Origin: Pseudomonas sp. MYb185
Lineage (GTDB): Bacteria; Pseudomonadota; Gammaproteobacteria; Pseudomonadales; Pseudomonadaceae
Reading direction: 5' to 3'
Length of the DNA: 64,000 nt
NCBI RefSeq assembly: GCF_002979975.1
Contig: NZ_PCQD01000010.1
Location: 51,988-115,987 of the forward strand
Shown in pieces: positions 38,864 through 48,800 of this stretch. Below the pieces are notes generated by a model. That model saw only the letters and a list, made by a program, of their open reading frames with translations. It was not told where the DNA came from and did no database searches. The position numbers were made by a program, and so were the translations under genes. How positions within the stretch are numbered: position 1 is the first letter of the stretch; the number at the start of each line of letters is the position of its first letter.

Positions 38864-40531
38864 CTAGCGCGGCTCGCTCATCAAGCCCTTGACGATGGCG
38901 ATGCAACCGACCAGCAACACCACGGTGAACGGCAGTCCGGTGGACACCGCCATGGCCTGCAGCGCCACCAGCCCGCCACCCAGCAACAGGGCAATGGCCA
39001 GCACACCCTCTATCACCGCCCAGAACACCCGCTGGGATACCGGTGCGTTGACCTTGCCGCCGGCCGTCACTGTGTCGATCACCAGCGAGCCGGAGTCCGA
39101 GGAGGTAATGAAGAACATCACCACCAGCACGATACCAACGAACGAAGCGATGCCCGATAGCGGCAGCTGACTGAGCATGGTGAACAGTTGCAGCTCCAGC
39201 GCCGCCTCCTGCACACCCGTGAAGTTGTCCACCAGCACCTGATGAATGGCGCCTCCACCGAAGGAGGTCATCCACAATACCGACACCAGTGATGGCACCA
39301 GCATTACCGCAATCAGGAACTCCCGAACCGTGCGCCCACGGCTGACACGGGCGATGAACATGCCGACAAAGGGCGACCAACTGATCCACCAGGCCCAGTA
39401 GAAGGCGGTCCAGCCCTGGACGAAATTGACATCCTCCCGGCCGACCGGATTGGCGAGCGCCGGCAGGTAGGTGACATAGGCGCTCAAGTTACTGAACAGC
39501 CCCTTGAAGATTTCCAGCGTCGGCCCAACGACGATGACGAACAGCAATAGCGCCACCGCCAGCAGCAGGTTGATCTTGGACAGCTGCTGCACACCCTTGT
39601 CCACCCCAGACACCACCGACCATAGCGCCACTGCGGTGATGGCGATGATCAGCAGTACCATGGTCAGGTTACCGGTTGGAATACCGAACAGGTGCTCCAG
39701 ACCTGCACCCGCCTGCTGAGCGCCGATCCCCAGGGAAGTAACCAGACCGAACATGATGGCGAACACCGCAAGGATGTCGACAATGTGTCCCGGCCAGCCC
39801 CAGACCCGCTCCCCCAGCAGCGGATAGAAGATCGAGCGCACACTCAGCGGCAACCCCTTGTTGAAGGAGAAGATCGCCAGCGACAAGGCGACTATCGCGT
39901 AGATCGCCCAGGGATGCAGACCCCAGTGGAAAATGGTCGCCGCCATGCCCAGACGCATGGACTCTTCAGCATTGCCGGCAGCACCGCCGAGTGGCGCCCA
40001 GTCGGTGCGCTCACCATTGGCACCCAAGGTGATGCCGTCGTAGGCGGCGGTGAAGTGCGACATGGGCTCGGCGACCCCATAGAACATCAGGCCGATGCCC
40101 ATGCCGGCTGCGAACAGCATGGAAAACCAGCCGAAATAGGTGTAATCCGGTGTCGCCTCCTTACCGCCGATGCGCACCCTGCCCAGCGGCGAGACGATCA
40201 AGGCCAGGCACAGCACCACGAAAATATTCGCAGCCGCCAGGAAAAACCAGTCCATCTTGCCGGTCACCCAGCCGCGCAGACTGCCGAATACCGCCTCAGC
40301 CTGATCCTGCAATGCCAGGGTCAACAGCACGAACAGCAGAATGGTGCCCGCTGAAATCAGGAAAACCTTGCTGTGGATATCCAGGTTGATGGTCAACTGA
40401 CCGGAGAAGTTATCCTGCCCGACCACGTAATCGGTATCGATCAGATTGGTTTCGCCCGATGGGGCGGGAATGCCATCATCATTGATGACTGGTGCTATCG
40501 GCTCGTTCTCGTTCGTGGGCTGGGTTCCCAT
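38864..40531 (-). CDS. BCCT family betaine/choline/carnitine transporter
   Basis: A 555-residue, 12-segment secondary transporter for quaternary ammonium compounds such as glycine betaine or choline, used for osmoprotection or as nutrients. The N-terminal 50 residues are hydrophilic and acidic. Family motifs are present: GMGIGLMFYGVAEPMSH, FHWGLHPWAIYAIVALSLA, and the Trp-rich WTAFYWAWWISWSPFVGMFIARVSRGRTVREF segment. The C-terminus is short, so osmosensing through a long C-tail is unlikely. It is convergent with the exonuclease gene four bases away. The exact substrate cannot be told from sequence. Confidence 0.93.
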   Translation of the reverse strand: MGTQPTNENEPIAPVINDDGIPAPSGETNLIDTDYVVGQDNFSGQLTINLDIHSKVFLISAGTILLFVLLTLALQDQAEAVFGSLRGWVTGKMDWFFLAAANIFVVLCLALIVSPLGRVRIGGKEATPDYTYFGWFSMLFAAGMGIGLMFYGVAEPMSHFTAAYDGITLGANGERTDWAPLGGAAGNAEESMRLGMAATIFHWGLHPWAIYAIVALSLAIFSFNKGLPLSVRSIFYPLLGERVWGWPGHIVDILAVFAIMFGLVTSLGIGAQQAGAGLEHLFGIPTGNLTMVLLIIAITAVALWSVVSGVDKGVQQLSKINLLLAVALLLFVIVVGPTLEIFKGLFSNLSAYVTYLPALANPVGREDVNFVQGWTAFYWAWWISWSPFVGMFIARVSRGRTVREFLIAVMLVPSLVSVLWMTSFGGGAIHQVLVDNFTGVQEAALELQLFTMLSQLPLSGIASFVGIVLVVMFFITSSDSGSLVIDTVTAGGKVNAPVSQRVFWAVIEGVLAIALLLGGGLVALQAMAVSTGLPFTVVLLVGCIAIVKGLMSEPR

Positions 40532-40831
40532 GGAATCGCTCCTTGTATGGCGTTACTCGCCAGCACGACAGATAAGCAGAAGCAGACTGAAACTGACTCA
40601 ACTGTAGTCGCCTGGTCGAGGAATTGCTGCACAGGCGGCACATGGTAACGCAACGGGACGGATGGTAAAAATCGGTAACACTTCCACCTCGGCGGCGAAG
40701 CGGCGGGCAGCACCACATTTGGGGTCATGGCATCATGAGTTTTTTTAAACTTCAACACAAATAAATTGAGTTTGTTTCATTCAGCCCGAGTACCGACAAT
40801 CCTCTCCGGATTATTTACTGGAGGATCTGTC
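40532..40831. other. Promoter region between BCCT and metE genes
   Basis: About 300 bases separate the divergent BCCT transporter and metE genes. An AT-rich stretch (about 40738-40780) carries a MetR-like dyad, annotated separately. I looked for a cobalamin riboswitch, common ahead of metE, and saw no B12 box. No gene is supported. Confidence 0.55.
40767..40779 (+). promoter_or_regulatory. MetR-like operator upstream of metE
   Basis: TGAGTTTGTTTCA matches the enteric MetR consensus TGAANNTNNTTCA at all but one fixed position (G for A at position 4). It lies 53-65 bases before the metE ATG. MetR, a LysR-type regulator responding to homocysteine, activates metE in enterics; no metR gene is in the window. 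Confidence 0.5.
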
Positions 40832-43138
40832 ATGAGCCTGGCCCACAACCTTGGTTTCCCACGCATCGGGCGTGATCGCGAGTTGAAAAAAGCCCAGGAA
40901 GCCTATTGGAAAGGCGACCTGGATGAAGCTGGCCTGCGCGCCATCGGCAAACAGTTGCGTGCCACTCACTGGCAGGCACAGCAGGATGCCGGCATCGACC
41001 TGCTGCCGGTCGGTGACTTCGCCTGGTACGACCAGGTGCTGACCCACTCCCTGACCTTCGGCGTCATTCCCGAGCGCTTTCGCAGCAAGGACAACGCCAA
41101 GCCCACCCTGCAGACATTGTTCGCCATGGCCCGCGGTGCCGTTGGCCACGACTGCTGCTGTGGCGGCACGCATGCCCAGGAAATGACCAAGTGGTTCGAT
41201 ACCAACTACCACTACCTGGTCCCCGAGTTCACCGCAGACCAGCAGTTCGCACTGAGCTGGGAGCAGCTGTTCGAGGAGGTGGACGAAGCCATTGCCCTCG
41301 GGCACAAGGTCAAGCCGGTAGTCATTGGGCCGCTGACCTACCTGTGGCTGGGCAAGGTCAAGGGTGACGAGTTCGACAAGCTCGACCTGCTGGATCGATT
41401 GCTGCCGCTGTACGGGGAGATTTTCCAGCGTCTGGCTGCACAAGGCGTGGAGTGGGTACAGATCGACGAACCGATCCTGGTGCTGGACCTGCCGCAGGCA
41501 TGGAAGAACGCCTTCGAACGGGCCTACAACCTGCTGCAGAAAGAGCCGCTGAAGAAGCTGATCGCCACCTACTTTGGCGGTCTCGAAGACAACCTCGGGC
41601 TGGCGGCCGGTCTGCCGGTCGACGGTCTGCATATCGACCTGGTGCGCGCACCGGAACAATACCCGACCATTCTCGACCGCCTGCCCTCCTACAAGGTGCT
41701 GTCGCTGGGCCTGGTCAATGGCCGCAACGTCTGGCGCTGCGATCTGGAAAAGGCCCTTGAAGTGGTCCGCCATGCCCATGAGCGCCTGGGCGAACGCCTG
41801 TGGCTGGCTCCGTCCTGCTCACTGCTGCACAGCCCGGTGGATCTGGACCGCGAAGACCAACTGGACGCCGAACTGAAGAGCTGGCTGGCGTTTGCCGTAC
41901 AGAAATGCGCCGAAGTGGCGACCCTGGCCCGTGCAGTCAACCAGCCGGATTCGCCTGAAGTGGCTGCCGCCCTGGCTGAAAGCGGTGCCGTACAGGCCAG
42001 CCGCGACGCCTCCGCACGCATCCACAAGCCGCAGGTGCAGGCCCGCCTGGCGGCCATCCGCCCTGCGGACAGCCAGCGCCATGCGCCCTTTGCCGAGCGT
42101 ATTGCCAAGCAGCGCGCCGGCCTGAACCTGCCGGCATTCCCGACCACCACCATCGGCTCCTTCCCGCAGACCCCGGCCATTCGCCTGGCTCGCCAGTCAT
42201 TCAAGCAGGGCAAACTCAGCCAGGCTGAATACACCGAGGCCATGCATAGCGAAATCCGCCATGCGGTCAAGGTGCAGGAGCAGTTGGGGCTGGATGTGCT
42301 GGTGCATGGCGAGGCCGAGCGCAACGACATGGTCGAGTATTTCGCCGAGCAACTCGATGGCTACGCCTTCACCCGCTTTGGCTGGGTACAGAGCTACGGC
42401 TCACGCTGCGTCAAGCCAGCGGTGATCTATGGCGACCTGAGCCGCCCCAGGGCGATGACCGTGGACTGGATCACCTACGCCCAGGGCCTGACTGACAAGG
42501 TGATGAAGGGCATGCTGACCGGCCCGGTGACCATGCTGATGTGGTCGTTCCCGCGGGACGACATCCCCCGCGAGGAGCAGGCACGCCAGTTGGCGCTGGC
42601 AATCCGTGACGAGGTGGTGGACCTGGAAGCCGCGGGTATCAAGGTGATCCAGATCGATGAGGCCGCCTTTCGCGAGGGTCTGCCCCTGCGCAAGTCGGGC
42701 TGGCAGCACTACCTGGACTGGGCCACCGAGGCCTTCCGCCTGACCGCCAGCGGTGTACGCGATGAAACCCAGATCCATACCCACATGTGCTACAGCGAGT
42801 TCAATGATGTGATCGAATCGATCGCCGCGATGGATGCCGATGTGATCACCATCGAGACCTCGCGTTCGGACATGGAACTGCTGGAAGCCTTCGAGCAGTT
42901 CGCCTACCCGAACGAGATCGGCCCGGGGGTGTATGACATCCACTCGCCACGGGTGCCCAGCACCGGCGACATCGTCACGCTGCTGCGCAAGGCAGCGCAG
43001 CGTATTCCCGCCGAACGGCTGTGGGTCAACCCGGACTGCGGCCTGAAGACCCGGGCCTGGCCGGAAACCGAAGCGGCGCTGGTGAACATGGTTGCGGCAG
43101 CGCGCGAGTTGCGTGGCGAATCTGCGCTCAGCGCCTGA
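40832..43138 (+). CDS. metE: MetE, cobalamin-independent methionine synthase
   Basis: Transfers a methyl group from 5-methyltetrahydropteroyltri-glutamate to homocysteine, making methionine without vitamin B12. The 768-residue product has the duplicated two-barrel structure: N-terminal [24 protein letters not shown] and C-terminal [10 protein letters not shown]. The zinc ligands are visible: His and Cys in HTHMCYSEF, Glu in [12 protein letters not shown], and Cys in NPDCGLKTR. The ATG at 40832 has GGAGG nine bases upstream; the open frame before it is not family sequence. It is a single-gene unit with a MetR-like site upstream. Confidence 0.98.
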   Translation: MSLAHNLGFPRIGRDRELKKAQEAYWKGDLDEAGLRAIGKQLRATHWQAQQDAGIDLLPVGDFAWYDQVLTHSLTFGVIPERFRSKDNAKPTLQTLFAMARGAVGHDCCCGGTHAQEMTKWFDTNYHYLVPEFTADQQFALSWEQLFEEVDEAIALGHKVKPVVIGPLTYLWLGKVKGDEFDKLDLLDRLLPLYGEIFQRLAAQGVEWVQIDEPILVLDLPQAWKNAFERAYNLLQKEPLKKLIATYFGGLEDNLGLAAGLPVDGLHIDLVRAPEQYPTILDRLPSYKVLSLGLVNGRNVWRCDLEKALEVVRHAHERLGERLWLAPSCSLLHSPVDLDREDQLDAELKSWLAFAVQKCAEVATLARAVNQPDSPEVAAALAESGAVQASRDASARIHKPQVQARLAAIRPADSQRHAPFAERIAKQRAGLNLPAFPTTTIGSFPQTPAIRLARQSFKQGKLSQAEYTEAMHSEIRHAVKVQEQLGLDVLVHGEAERNDMVEYFAEQLDGYAFTRFGWVQSYGSRCVKPAVIYGDLSRPRAMTVDWITYAQGLTDKVMKGMLTGPVTMLMWSFPRDDIPREEQARQLALAIRDEVVDLEAAGIKVIQIDEAAFREGLPLRKSGWQHYLDWATEAFRLTASGVRDETQIHTHMCYSEFNDVIESIAAMDADVITIETSRSDMELLEAFEQFAYPNEIGPGVYDIHSPRVPSTGDIVTLLRKAAQRIPAERLWVNPDCGLKTRAWPETEAALVNMVAAARELRGESALSA

Positions 43139-43192
43139 TACTTGCGAGCAGCGACTCCCGGCCTGCGCCGCAATGCTGCTCACCTAACCCCG

Positions 43193-43218
43193 TCATCCTT
43201 CGCGAAGGCGAAGGATGA
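43193..43218. terminator. Hairpin between metE and the MvaT-like gene
   Basis: A 10-base stem TCATCCTTCG (43193-43202) with CGAAGGATGA (43209-43218) and a six-base loop, between convergent genes and directly next to the stop codon of the small gene on the minus strand. No T tract; it may be a shared, weak terminator. Confidence 0.65.
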
Positions 43219-43416
43219 TCAGGGCCGGACCTCAGCCGAGTGGATAATGGCCAGTACATCAGGTGCGCTGAGTCGGTAGCTTTTCATCAGCGCCTTGAGT
43301 TCATCACCAAACTCCCGCGCCTCGCGCAGGCGTTCAGTCTTTTTCTTCGCCTCGAGTTGTTCCAGGCTCTCGGCAAGTTTGCGTTCGATTTCCCGAAACG
43401 CAGCATTCTTGGTCAT
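43219..43416 (-). CDS. Truncated MvaT/H-NS-like protein (oligomerisation domain only)
   Basis: A 65-residue protein that looks like the N-terminal half of MvaT/MvaU, the Pseudomonas H-NS analogues: EIERKLAESLEQLEAKKK then REAREFGDELKALMKSYRLSAPDVLAII resembles the MvaT coiled coil and the EF..KL..LM..Y..S..DV pattern. The C-terminal DNA-binding domain (with KYKNP-like motif) is absent and the short space before metE cannot encode it. It could be a natural H-NST-like partner that poisons or modulates MvaT, or a remnant. The ATG at 43416 has a weak AGG site; a longer frame to 43467 is less likely. Confidence 0.65.
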   Translation of the reverse strand: MTKNAAFREIERKLAESLEQLEAKKKTERLREAREFGDELKALMKSYRLSAPDVLAIIHSAEVRP

Positions 43417-43785
43417 AGGCAACCTATCACGAATCTTAAAGAAGACCTGTCTTGTACCGGGCGACAATCAAGCAAAACCGGATACGGCGAAGCCGAACTC
43501 ACACAGGTCCGAGCGTGTTTGCGGGCATGGGCGCCGGGGTACGTCAGTGACAGTCGGGATAACCACAGATCATGCTATCAGACCGCTCTGGCCGGAAGTT
43601 GTCCCTTCGACTCCGCTTCATGCGACGAACGGAAAAGCCATCATGCAGTGGTCGTCGCCCGTCTTGATACGACACTGTCGGGTAGTCGACAGCTTGTCGA
43701 ATGACGTTCTGGCCGGACGGCCAGCGGAGCGAAGGAATTCTAGCATGTCTGACGCTGTTCGATAGCATCAGTTGCGTGAATGCAC
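43417..43785. other. Intergenic region between the MvaT-like gene and recD
   Basis: About 370 bases without a supported gene; open frames here have no family similarity or ribosome-binding site. A small inverted repeat TGTCG/TCGACA near 43677-43692 is the only structure noted. The promoter of the small MvaT-like gene should lie at the left end. Confidence 0.45.
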
Positions 43786-45873
43786 TCACCCCTGCCCCAG
43801 CTCCAGCCCACTCAAGCGCCGCACGGGCTGCGCCACTGCAGCATCGAAGATCCCGGCACGCGTCTCCACCAGGGTGAAATCCCGACTGGCCCGGGTGATG
43901 GCGGTGTACACCAGTTCCTTGGTCAGCAGCGGGCTGCGGGTCTCCGGCAGCACCAGCGCGGCGTGGGCAAACTCCGAGCCCTGGGACTTGTGCACGGTCA
44001 TGCCGAATACGGTTTCCACCCCGCTCAACCGGCTGGGTAGCACGAAACGCAGGCCACCTGCGCCGTCGTTGCGCGGGAAGGCCACCCGCAGCACGTGGGG
44101 TTCCGCTTCACCGGGCTGCAATGCCGGCTCCCGGACCATCAGGGCGATGCCGATGTCACCGTTCATCAGCCCCAGCGCGTAGTCATTACGGGTCACCAGC
44201 ACCGGCCGCCCCTCGTACCAGCCCCGCGGCTCGGGCAGCAGACCACGCCGGTGCAGCAGCCCGGCGATCGACTGGTTGAGCCCCTCAACCCCCCAGGGGC
44301 CCTGGCGCACCGCACAGAGTACCTGAAAGGTATCGAAAGCCTTCAGCACCTGCTGCGCCCATTGCTCCCAGGCCGGGTCGCGGGCAGCCAGTTGCGCCGG
44401 TGGCCGCTGTTCGCTCAGCACCCGCAGGTACTCGGCATAGCCGGGCAACTGATCGCCGCCCAGCACCAGTTGCGCCAGCGCCGGGTCGCCCTGCCCCTGC
44501 AGCACATGGCTGTGGATATCCCGATACCGGGCATCGGCCAGCACCTGCCTGGCCGCCCGCGGATCGGCGCGGTTCACCGCCCGGGCCAGTTCACCGATGC
44601 CACTGGCCGCACCGAAGCGATGGGAGTGGCGCAGCATCACCGTCTGCTGCGCCAGCGGGTGGCGTTGCGCATCGCCGCTCTGCAATCCCGCCGCAGCCAG
44701 CGACTGACCGCTGACCTGCTCCAGCCAGTGGCGCGTCTCATCGCTGTAGCGGCCGGCTTCGGCATCCCGGCACAGATCACCGAGCACCGCACCGGCTTCC
44801 ACCGAGGCCAACTGATCCTTGTCACCGAGCAGTACCAATCGCGCCCGCGGCGGCAGTGCCACCAGCAGGCAGGCCATCATCTCCAGATCGATCATCGACG
44901 CCTCGTCGACCACCAGTACATCCAGCGCCAGCAGGTTGCCGGCATGGTGACGAAAGTGTCGGCTGTCCGGGCGGCTGCCGAGCAAGCGGTGCAGGGTGGT
45001 GACTTCCCGGGGGATCTGCTCGCGTACCACTTCAGCCACCTGCAGGCCGCCGACCTGACGCCCGATGGACTCGGTCAGCCGCGCCGCGGCCTTGCCAGTC
45101 GGGGCAGCCAGATGGATGCGCAGAGGCTGCCCCGCCGCCACCGCCGGAGCCTGCAGCAATGCCAGCAGGCGCACCACGGTGGTGGTCTTGCCGGTGCCGG
45201 GGCCGCCAGTGATGATGCTGAAGGCACCCCGCGCCGCCAGGGCGCAGGCCAGCTGCTGCCAGTCCGGCTGTTGCTGGCTGTCGGCAAATAGCTGCTGCAA
45301 CTGGCCGGGTAGATTCTCCGGCAGCGCCAGCGGTGTCTGCAGTCGCCGTTGCAGGGCGGTGGCCACCTGCCGCTCATAATTCCAGTAGCGACGCAGGTAC
45401 AGTCGTTGGCCATGCAACACCAGCGGTCGCTCGCCCGGCTCCGCGTCGCCCTCGCCGCCTGGCTGCTCGACCAGCGGGCTGGCGGCCAGCACCTGGCGCC
45501 ACTGCTCGACCGTCACCGGGCGCAGCAGCTGCGAGGGCAGACGGATGTCCTGGCCGGCCTGCTGCCCTTCCGGCGGCAATGACAGGCTCAGGTCGGGAGC
45601 GCTCAGGGTCTCGCCCAGGTCCAGACACACGTGACCATGCCCCAACTGGTGGCTGGCCAGTGCCGCGGCCAACAGCGCCAGGGGCTCGGCGGTCGGCTGC
45701 ATGTCCAGCAGGAATACCGCCAGCGCCCGGTCCAGGGCGCGCAGCCAGCCGACCTCGACCCATTGCGCGAGCTGATGCAGTATCTCGTCACTGCCGAGTA
45801 CGGCCGGCGGTTGCGTGGACAGGTTGTCCAACAGGTCCAGTTGGTCGTACCGCTCGATGTCGCCGCTGCTCAT
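43786..45873 (-). CDS. recD: RecD, exonuclease V alpha subunit
   Basis: The 5'-3' helicase subunit of RecBCD, which unwinds double-strand break ends. The 695-residue product has the superfamily 1B helicase motifs: Walker A GGPGTGKTTTVVRLL (about residue 220), VLVVDEASMIDLEMM (motif II), and GMTVHKSQGSEFAHAALVLP near the C-terminus (motif V). The N-terminal domain that contacts RecC is present. It starts inside the recB stop codon (ATGA), so the three subunits are translated together in the order recC-recB-recD. Length is normal. Confidence 0.97.
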   Translation of the reverse strand: MSSGDIERYDQLDLLDNLSTQPPAVLGSDEILHQLAQWVEVGWLRALDRALAVFLLDMQPTAEPLALLAAALASHQLGHGHVCLDLGETLSAPDLSLSLPPEGQQAGQDIRLPSQLLRPVTVEQWRQVLAASPLVEQPGGEGDAEPGERPLVLHGQRLYLRRYWNYERQVATALQRRLQTPLALPENLPGQLQQLFADSQQQPDWQQLACALAARGAFSIITGGPGTGKTTTVVRLLALLQAPAVAAGQPLRIHLAAPTGKAAARLTESIGRQVGGLQVAEVVREQIPREVTTLHRLLGSRPDSRHFRHHAGNLLALDVLVVDEASMIDLEMMACLLVALPPRARLVLLGDKDQLASVEAGAVLGDLCRDAEAGRYSDETRHWLEQVSGQSLAAAGLQSGDAQRHPLAQQTVMLRHSHRFGAASGIGELARAVNRADPRAARQVLADARYRDIHSHVLQGQGDPALAQLVLGGDQLPGYAEYLRVLSEQRPPAQLAARDPAWEQWAQQVLKAFDTFQVLCAVRQGPWGVEGLNQSIAGLLHRRGLLPEPRGWYEGRPVLVTRNDYALGLMNGDIGIALMVREPALQPGEAEPHVLRVAFPRNDGAGGLRFVLPSRLSGVETVFGMTVHKSQGSEFAHAALVLPETRSPLLTKELVYTAITRASRDFTLVETRAGIFDAAVAQPVRRLSGLELGQG

Positions 45874-48800
45874 GGAACACTCTCCTCCTGCGCCTGCCCG
45901 GCAAACAGCCGGTCCAGACTCTCGATCAGCTCACGCGGCGGGCGGTCATGCCAGATGCCGGCGCCCGACGCCTCGCCGCCACGGATGAACCAGTACAGCG
46001 CGCCCCCCACATGCCGGTCGTAGTCGTAATCCACCAGCCGCGCGCGCAGTTGGCGGTGCAGCGCCAGCAGGTAGAACACGTACTGCAGGTCATAGCGGTG
46101 CTCGAGTACCGCCGCGCCCATGGCCTCAGCGGTGTAGGCATCGGCATCGACACCCAGCCAGTTGGACTTGTAATCCACCACGTAGTAGCGCCCCTGGTGC
46201 TCGAATACCAGGTCGATAAAGCCCTTGAACAGGCCGTTGAGCCGATCGCGCAACAACGGCGCCCGGGCTTTTGCATCCAGGGTATGGGCGCAGACCAATT
46301 GGTCGATGCGCTGCACATCGACCCGCGCGGCGCTGAACAGGAATTCCATTTCCACCTGGTACTGCCGCTCCGACAGGTCGGCCAGGCTCAGCTCGCTGCC
46401 GGGCACCAGGCCCGGGCGTTGCAGCAGGCCGCTCAGCCACTGCCCGAGACAGTCGCTCCATTCGCCCCAGCCCCGGCGCTGGCAGCGCGGATACAGACGC
46501 TCCCGGCACACAGCCGAATCGGTCAGCTGGGCAAAGCCTTCGCGGCCAGCCAGTTCCAGCAGTCCATGCAGGAAGGTGCCCGGCTGCGGACCGCGGGGGA
46601 AGCGGTGGATGCTTGGCACCTCCCCGGGCTTGAGCGGCAGGAACCGGTGGTTGCGCTCATCGTCGTTGAGTTGTCCTGACAACGGTGAGTCCGGTGCCTC
46701 GCCGCCCACCGCCAGGGCACTGTAGGAGCCGATCCACCAGGACTCGAAGGGCGGGTGATGCGGGTTGCGCTCGTGCAGCTCGCCGCTATCGTCGGCCACC
46801 GGTTGGTACGGCTGCTCGCCAGCCTCGGGCGCAGGCACTACCGCCACCACCCCATCTGCCCCGTGCGGCTGCCACTGCTGCAACCAGCCCGGCAGGCTGG
46901 CGGGCTCGGGCAGCGGCTCACCGCCGGCCAGCAGCCAGGCTATGGCGCTGTGATGCAGTACCGATCTGCGACCCTGGCCGGACTTGAGATCCGCCAACCC
47001 CAGCCAGCAGGCGTGGCGGGCGCGGGTCAGGGCCACATACAGCAGTCGCAGGTCCTCGCCCAGGCGCTCGCGGTCGGCCTGTTGCAGCTGCTCTTCGGTC
47101 GGTTCCAGGATCCAGCGGGCCCGCCCACCGTCGTGCAGGCGTACCGGCTCCCCCGCTTTCACCGCGCGGCTGTGAGCAATGAAAGGCAGAAACACCAGCG
47201 GGTATTCCAGGCCCTTGGACTTGTGGATGGTCACCACCTTGACCAGATCGGCATCGCTTTCCAGGCGCAGTATCTGTTCCTCCCCACCACTGCCGTCCTG
47301 GGCCCGGCGGATGAGCTCGGCCAGATGGCGGATCAAGGCCTGCTCGCCGTCCAGCTCGCGCGCCGCCTGCTGCAGCAATTCAGCCAGGTGCAACAGGTTG
47401 GTCAGCCGTCGCTCGCCGTCCCCCTGCTCGACCAGCCGCGCCGGCAGGCGGAAGTCGTGCAGCAGGCGGTGCAACATCGGCAGCACACCCTGGCGCAGCC
47501 AGCGCTGGCGATAGTCACGGAACTGGTCGACCCAGCGTTCCCACAGGCGCTCATCCTGGTTGAGCAGCTCCAGCTCGGCCCAGCTCAAGGCCAGGGTCGG
47601 GCTGGCCAGTGCGGCCCGCAGCAGGCGGTCATTGCCCGGATCGGCACAGGCGCGCAACCAGCGCAGCATGTCCGCGGCCTCCAGGGTGGCCAGTACCGAG
47701 TCCTTGTCCGACAGGTAGACGCTGCGCACCCCGCGCGCCGCCAGCGCCTGGCGGATCGCCTGGGCCTCCCGGCCAGTACGCACCAGAACCGCCATGTCCG
47801 CCGGGCGCACCGGCTGCAATCCCTTCTGCGGATCAGCGAAGCCGGTCGCGCCGCGCTGGCCGGCCCGCAGCAGCTCGACCATGGCGCTGGCACAGCGTTC
47901 GGCCATCTGGCTGCGGTAGCTTTCCCCGCTCAGCGGTTGCTCTCCGCCCAGGTGCCAGGCGGTCAGGGCCGGCCCCGGCTGGCCGTCCAGTGTCCAGACC
48001 TCGTCACGCCCCCTGGCCTTGACCGGCAGGAATGGCAGCGGATTATCCTCGCCGTGCCGGAACAGGAAGGCGCCAGCGGGCCACTGCTGTTCGGCCTGGC
48101 TGAAGACGCGGTTGACCGCAGCGACCATGGCCTGGCTGGAGCGGAAGTTGGTATCCAGGTTCTCGTGCCGCCCGGCAGTGGCGGTCCGGGCACCGAGATA
48201 GGTGTGGATGTCGGCACCGCGGAAGGCGTAGATCGCCTGCTTGGGATCACCGATCAGCAGCAGCGCGGTATCGGGGTCATTCTGCTGGACCCGGTAGATG
48301 CTGTCGAAGATGCGGTACTGCAGCGGATCGGTATCCTGGAACTCATCGATCAGGGCCACCGGGAACTGCCGGCGGATGACCTCGGCCAGTCGCTGGCCAT
48401 TGCTGCCCTGCAATGCGGCATCCAGCCGGGTGAGCATGTCATCGAAGCCCATCTGGGCGCGGCGCAGCTTTTCCGCCTCGAAACGCCGGCTGATCCAGCC
48501 GGCGGCATGCAGCAGGGCTGGCTGGGTCGGATCGGGCAACGCGGCCAGCCGCTGTTCGAGGGTGGCCATGTCATCCAGCGCCGCGCAGACGCCGGCGGGC
48601 AGTTCCAGCTCGACACCCTTCTTGCAGGCATCCTGCAGCCCTTCGTGGGTGAAGCGCTTGAAATAGTCATTCTTGAAGGTCAGCTCGCCGCTGTCCGCAC
48701 ACCAGGCTCGCAGCTGATCGAGGCGCGGCTGGTAGATGCTCGGCTTGAGCTTGTTGCCATTGAAACTGCCCGCCTCGCAGCACCGTTCGAGAAACAGCTG

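Noticed and set aside
40532..40831. Cobalamin riboswitch ahead of metE
   Set aside because: Expected in some bacteria, but no B12-box-like core was visible; only a covariance search could exclude a divergent one.
43544..43789. 81-codon open frame upstream of the small MvaT-like gene region
   Set aside because: No ribosome-binding site, no similarity and atypical composition; treated as non-coding.
46715..46745. TGTAGGAGC-like motif resembling a REP arm
   Set aside because: It is inside recB coding sequence, lacks the inverted partner and the CGCGAT end.
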